Source: an uncultured Oscillospiraceae bacterium (GTDB taxonomy: Bacteria; Bacillota; Clostridia; Oscillospirales; Oscillospiraceae). Taken from it: DNA of 8,168 nt. The notes below the pieces were generated by a model that was not told the origin of the DNA, did no database searches, and saw nothing but the letters and a program-made list of their open reading frames with translations. The translations under genes and the position numbers were made by a program. The stretch is from positions 1-8,168 of the forward strand of contig CALWXI010000195.1 in assembly GCA_944385455.1 (NCBI GenBank), in the 5' to 3' direction. Positions 5,423-8,168 of this stretch are shown here, in pieces. Positions within the stretch are counted from its first letter, which is position 1. The number at the start of each line of letters is the position of its first letter.

Positions 5423-6805
5423 TCAGATGGAGGAGACATGAGAAACAGAGTCCGGCCCCGGCAGCTGCTCCATCTGCCGCAGTACCCGCAGCTGGATGGG
5501 GATGGCGCACGCCAGCGTCAGCGCGTCGGAGACGGACTGGGCGATCTGGATGCCCAGGACCCCCAGGGCGGCGGAGAGAATCCACACCAGCGGAATGAAG
5601 AACACGCCCTGCCGGGCCATGGCCACAAAGGTGGCGGGGACAGTGCGGCCGATGGTCTGGAGCATCATGTTGCTCATGACGATCCAGCTCTGGAAGCACA
5701 GCGTGGCGCACTGGAACCGCAGGGCCGCGGCGCCGCAGGCGATGACGTCTGGATCGTCCCGAAACAGCGCCACCAGGTTCGGCGCCGCCGCGATGCCCAG
5801 CACGCCCACGGCCAGCAGGAAGATGGCCGAGGACTTCACGCAGAACCAGAAGCCCTCCTTCACCCGGTGATAGAGCCGGGCGCCGTAGTTGAAGCCGCAC
5901 ACCGGCTGGAAGCCCTGGCCGAAGCCGATCATGGCGGAGGCGCCGAACATGGTGATCCGCTGCACCACGCCCATGGCGGCGATGACAGCATCGCCGTAAG
6001 GACCGGCGGCGTGGTTGAGGCAGATGGTGGCCACGCTGGCCAGACCCTGCCGGGCCAGGGAGGGCAGACCTCCCCGGATGATCATGCCGTAGTAGAACCA
6101 GCTGCGCTGGACCCGGGAGATCCGGATGCGCAGGTTGCCGCCCCGGGCGCAGCCCGCCGCCAGCAGGCAGAAGCTGATGAACTGACTGATGATGGTGGCC
6201 CAGGCGGCTCCCGCCACGCCCATGTCAAAAACGAAGATCAAAAGAGGGTCCAGCCCGATGTTCAGGACCGCGCCGCTGGTGATGCCCACCATGGCGTACA
6301 TGGCGCTGCCCTGGAAGCGCAGCTGGTTGTTCAGCACCAGCGAGGCGGTCATCCACGGCGCGCCCAGGAGGATCACCTGGAGGTAGGCCATGGCATGGGG
6401 GAGGATGGTTTCCGTGGAGCCCAGCAGCCGGGCCAGAGGCTCCAGGAAGATCTGGCCCAGGATGCAGATCAGGCCGCCGGCGGCCAGGGCGGCGAAAAAG
6501 CCGGTGGCGGCCATGTTGGAGGCCTCCTCGAAATGCTGCTTGCCCAGCTCCCGGGAGATGAAATTGCCGCTGCCGTGGCCGAAGAAAAAACCCACGGCCT
6601 GGATGATGGCCATGAGGGAGAACACCACGCCCACGGCGCCGGTGGCGCTGTTGCTTTGCAGCATGCCCACAAAGAAGGTGTCCGCCATGTTGTAGAAGGC
6701 GGTGACCAGCATGCTGATGATGCAGGGAAAGGCCAGCTTGCAGATCAGGCGTCCCACCGGCGTTTCCGTCATTTCCCGGAATTTCTGTTCCTGCAGTTCG
6801 TCCAT
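5423..6805 (-). CDS. MATE-family multidrug/cation antiporter
   Basis: A 460-residue integral membrane protein of the normal length for MATE (multi-antimicrobial extrusion) transporters, which export cationic or aromatic compounds in exchange for Na+ or H+. The sequence contains two homologous MatE halves of about six helices each. Marks include TPVGRLICKLAFPCIISMLV (15-34) at the first helix, YNMADTFFVG (38-47), and GFFFGHGSGNFISRELG (71-87). In the second half RGGLPSLARQGLASV and GFGQGFQPVCGFNYGA are characteristic. The ATG at 6805 has AAAGGGGG (6813-6820) seven bases upstream; upstream in-frame codons lie beyond the predicted promoter. The type resembles the MepA/Clostridial group, but the substrate cannot be read from sequence. 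No regulator of the MarR or TetR kind is adjacent. It stands alone, convergent with the transketolase operon. Confidence 0.93.
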   Translation of the reverse strand: MDELQEQKFREMTETPVGRLICKLAFPCIISMLVTAFYNMADTFFVGMLQSNSATGAVGVVFSLMAIIQAVGFFFGHGSGNFISRELGKQHFEEASNMAATGFFAALAAGGLICILGQIFLEPLARLLGSTETILPHAMAYLQVILLGAPWMTASLVLNNQLRFQGSAMYAMVGITSGAVLNIGLDPLLIFVFDMGVAGAAWATIISQFISFCLLAAGCARGGNLRIRISRVQRSWFYYGMIIRGGLPSLARQGLASVATICLNHAAGPYGDAVIAAMGVVQRITMFGASAMIGFGQGFQPVCGFNYGARLYHRVKEGFWFCVKSSAIFLLAVGVLGIAAAPNLVALFRDDPDVIACGAAALRFQCATLCFQSWIVMSNMMLQTIGRTVPATFVAMARQGVFFIPLVWILSAALGVLGIQIAQSVSDALTLACAIPIQLRVLRQMEQLPGPDSVSHVSSI

Positions 6806-6850
6806 GCCGACGCCCCCTTTTGAAAACCTTAACGTATTCTTGATGGCTCC

Positions 6851-6856
6851 ATTATA
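6851..6856 (-). promoter_or_regulatory. Extended -10 promoter of the MATE gene
   Basis: The minus strand has a perfect TATAAT preceded by TGG, giving the extended -10 TGGTATAAT. The -35 region is T-rich (CTTTTC at 17 bases) and a poor match, as is tolerated with an extended -10. Transcription would start near 6844, about 39 bases before the ATG. Confidence 0.65.
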
Positions 6857-6920
6857 CCACAGGCGTCGAAAAAGAAAAGCATTTTCCGAATGTCGGGACA
6901 AGGCGCGCCCGGCTCCGGCG

Positions 6921-6951
6921 GCGCATAGGATGGGGCGTATCCGGGATGCGC
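6921..6951. repeat. Nested inverted repeat upstream of the cysteine-rich gene
   Basis: Outer arms GCGCAT (6921-6926) and ATGCGC (6946-6951) enclose inner arms GGAT (6928-6931) and ATCC (6939-6942) around a 7-base loop. There is a one-base versus three-base internal asymmetry. No T-run follows on either strand, so it is not a standard terminator; it could be an operator or leader hairpin for the gene starting at 6993. In such GC-rich sequence it could also be chance. Confidence 0.35.
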
Positions 6952-6980
6952 GGACTCCCGGGTGCCATTCTTTCAGAAAA

Positions 6981-6985
6981 GAGGG
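6981..6985 (+). promoter_or_regulatory. Ribosome binding site deciding the TTG start at 6993
   Basis: GAGGG, within AAAAGAGGGAT, lies seven bases before TTG at 6993. No in-frame ATG with a ribosome site occurs close by, and the codons upstream look non-coding. No convincing sigma-A promoter was found between 6857 and 6980. Confidence 0.6.
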
Positions 6986-6992
6986 ATCCGCC

Positions 6993-7331
6993 TTGCGTAT
7001 CAACGATGCCTACGAGCATGACTCCATCCTGCCCTGCCGGGAGGACAGCTGCCCGATCAATGGCTGCAATAAAGTGTGTACTCAATGCGTGGATGTCAGC
7101 ACGCCTCTGGTGCTGACTCCCACCGCCGTGGTGGGGACTGCCACCGTCACCTGCCAGGGGACGCCCACCACCGTCTGCGTTACCGATCCGTCCGGCACCA
7201 GCTGCACGGTGACCATGACCCAGCGGGTGTGCGTGTCCGTCCCCATCCGCTACGGCGTGACGCTGACCAGCTCCGAGCCCGCCATTGCCTGCGCCGAGGG
7301 CGCCGGTACCGGCGGCAGCTGCGGCTGCTGA
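6993..7331 (+). CDS. Small cysteine-rich protein of unknown function
   Basis: I do not recognise a named family. With the TTG start the product has 112 residues and 12 cysteines (15, 20, 25, 29, 32, 54, 62, 71, 80, 100, 110, 112). The N-terminal part has a tight cluster C-x4-C-x4-C-x3-C-x2-C (15-32). The middle (38-80) is Thr/Val-rich with regularly spaced Cys, suggesting beta strands, and contains TPTAVVGTATVTCQGTPTTV (42-61). VCVSVPIRYGVTLTSSEPAI (79-98) follows, and the tail is Gly-rich ending SCGC. There is no signal peptide or membrane segment. It is monocistronic, with its own hairpin terminator. Cysteine-rich, Thr/Val-rich, leaderless small proteins in Clostridia are sometimes spore coat or exosporium components; that is only an analogy here. 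A metal-binding role is the main alternative. The rarely used TTG start and normal codon bias argue for a real gene. Confidence 0.75.
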   Translation: MRINDAYEHDSILPCREDSCPINGCNKVCTQCVDVSTPLVLTPTAVVGTATVTCQGTPTTVCVTDPSGTSCTVTMTQRVCVSVPIRYGVTLTSSEPAIACAEGAGTGGSCGC

Positions 7332-7336
7332 AGCGG

Positions 7337-7377
7337 ACCGCCCCTGCCGAATTATACGGCGGGGGCGGTGATTTTTT
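7337..7377 (+). terminator. Rho-independent terminator after the cysteine-rich gene
   Basis: Arms 7337-7349 and 7357-7369 pair over 13 positions with one T-G wobble around a 7-base AATTATA loop, followed two bases later by six Ts (7372-7377). It starts five bases after the stop and supports the reality of the gene before it, while separating it from the aminotransferase. Confidence 0.9.
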
Positions 7378-7401
7378 CCCGAATTGTAGGCAGAATCCTC
7401 C

Positions 7402-7430
7402 TTGCAAGAAACGCCGGAAAACGATATACT
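7402..7430 (+). promoter_or_regulatory. Promoter of the aminotransferase gene
   Basis: -35 TTGCAA (7402-7407), 17-base spacer, -10 TATACT (7425-7430); four and five matches to consensus. The start would be near 7437, about 38 bases before the ATG at 7475. Confidence 0.72.
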
Positions 7431-7474
7431 ATTCTTCATCATACATGTGATTCCAGACGGAAAGGACAGATAGA

Positions 7475-8168
7475 ATGACTGCGTATCCCCAAATGACTGC
7501 CCAGGAGCGGAAGGCGGAGTATGCACGCCTGCAGACGGAATTTGAAGCGCTCAAGGCCCAGAACCTGAGCCTGAATATGGCCCGGGGCAAGCCCGGAAAA
7601 CAGCAGCTGGACATGGTGTCCGACGTGATCTTCAATCTGATGGAAACGCCCGAGGATTTCCTCTCCGGCGGCATCGACGTGCGCAACTACGGCGAGATGT
7701 CCGGTTTGCCCGCCGCCAAGGCGCTGTTCGCGGAGATTTTGGGCTGCCGGCCCGAGCAGGTGTTTGTGGGCGGCAACGCCAGCCTGCAGCTGATGTACGA
7801 CACCATCTCCAAGGCCTATACCCACGGGCTGCTCCACAGCCCCCGGCCCTGGTGCCGGGAGGAGAAGGTGAAATGGCTGTGCCCCGCTCCCGGCTATGAC
7901 CGTCACTTCCTCATCACCGAGTCCTTCGGCTTTGAGATGATCACCATCCCCATGACCTCCGGCGGACCCGACATGGACGCCGTGGAGGAGGCGGTGAAGG
8001 ACCCCGCCGTCAAGGGCATCTGGTGCGTGCCCAAGTACTCCAACCCCGACGGCATCATCTACTCCATGGACACCGTCCGCCGCATGGCCTCCCTGAAGCC
8101 CGCCGCGCCGGACTTCACCGTGATGTGGGATAACGCCTACTGCGTCCACGAGTTCGAGGGCGAGTATG
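7475..8168 (+). CDS. MocR-type class I aminotransferase (PLP), 3' end cut by window
   Basis: The first 231 residues of a fold-type I pyridoxal-phosphate aminotransferase of the Aminotran_MocR group (about 420 residues when complete). Some members of this group are aspartate aminotransferases. Seen marks: LNMARGKPG (33-41), YGEMSGLPAAKALFAEILG (72-90), the phosphate-cradling GGNASLQLMYD (99-109), CPAPGYDRH (136-144), PKYSNPDG (186-193) with N190 at the cofactor O3' position, and WDNAY (218-222). D219 there is the expected partner of the pyridine nitrogen and Y222 a further cofactor contact. The Schiff-base lysine lies beyond the edge. There is no DNA-binding winged-helix domain at the N-terminus, so this is a free enzyme rather than a GntR/MocR regulator. 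The ATG has AAAGGA (7461-7466) eight bases upstream. Substrate specificity is not readable; amino-acid transamination with aspartate or an aromatic donor is the likely role. Confidence 0.9.
   Translation, partial: MTAYPQMTAQERKAEYARLQTEFEALKAQNLSLNMARGKPGKQQLDMVSDVIFNLMETPEDFLSGGIDVRNYGEMSGLPAAKALFAEILGCRPEQVFVGGNASLQLMYDTISKAYTHGLLHSPRPWCREEKVKWLCPAPGYDRHFLITESFGFEMITIPMTSGGPDMDAVEEAVKDPAVKGIWCVPKYSNPDGIIYSMDTVRRMASLKPAAPDFTVMWDNAYCVHEFEGEY

Noticed and set aside
5207..6823. 538-codon open frame on the plus strand antisense to the MATE gene
   Set aside because: Its His/Gly/Ala/Gln-rich, low-complexity composition is what the complement of a GC-rich gene gives. The MATE protein on the other strand has full family homology, and the frame also runs over the transketolase end and terminator.
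6808..6868. 7-bp inverted repeat CGACGCC (6808-6814) and GGCGTCG (6862-6868) around the MATE promoter
   Set aside because: The upstream arm lies before the predicted transcription start, so no RNA hairpin forms, and a 47-base gap is long for an operator; such repeats are expected by chance in GC-rich DNA.

Overview
The window looks like an ordinary chromosomal segment of a GC-rich, low-GC-branch Firmicute, most likely a gut Clostridia member of the Oscillospiraceae type (Flavonifractor/Lawsonibacter/Oscillibacter-like). The reasons are GC-rich, G/C-ending codons combined with clear Gram-positive signals: strong AGGAGG-type ribosome sites, TTG and GTG starts, a Bacillus-style LexA box, a split (two-subunit) transketolase, a RibU-type ECF S component under an FMN riboswitch, and a DUF1273/SLOG protein. 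The assignment is by inference; there is no rRNA or other marker here.

Layout, left to right. Positions 28-1829 (minus strand) hold a bicistron: Y-family DNA polymerase IV (dinB), then 5-formyltetrahydrofolate cyclo-ligase, joined by a 4-base ATGA overlap. Its promoter carries a near-consensus LexA box, so both genes are probably SOS-controlled. Positions 1931-2851 (minus) hold the riboflavin transporter subunit gene ribU with an FMN riboswitch leader; a perfect 12-bp hairpin terminator separates it from dinB. A divergent promoter region (2877-2949) then serves ribU leftward and a DUF1273/SLOG gene rightward. Next on the plus strand come the two transketolase subunits (3572-5363), with their own promoter embedded in the end of the SLOG gene, closed by a strong GAAA-loop terminator. 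A MATE-family efflux pump (5423-6805, minus) converges on that terminator. On the plus strand follow a small cysteine-rich protein of unknown function (6993-7331) with its own terminator, and the start of a MocR-type class I aminotransferase (7475 to the window edge).

Functionally the segment mixes unrelated housekeeping units: lesion bypass plus folate repair, flavin uptake, non-oxidative pentose phosphate metabolism, drug/toxin efflux and amino-acid metabolism. I see no mobile element, CRISPR array, tRNA, rRNA or defence island. The parts that reward a closer look are regulatory: a riboswitch whose leader contains a 10-bp complement of the ribU Shine-Dalgarno region overlapping an alternative hairpin, the LexA-overlapped dinB promoter that places a folate enzyme under SOS control, and an uncharacterised protein with 12 cysteines in 112 residues. 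No gene-free stretch exceeds 300 bases; the longest are 2627-2978 minus the riboswitch, and 6806-6992.
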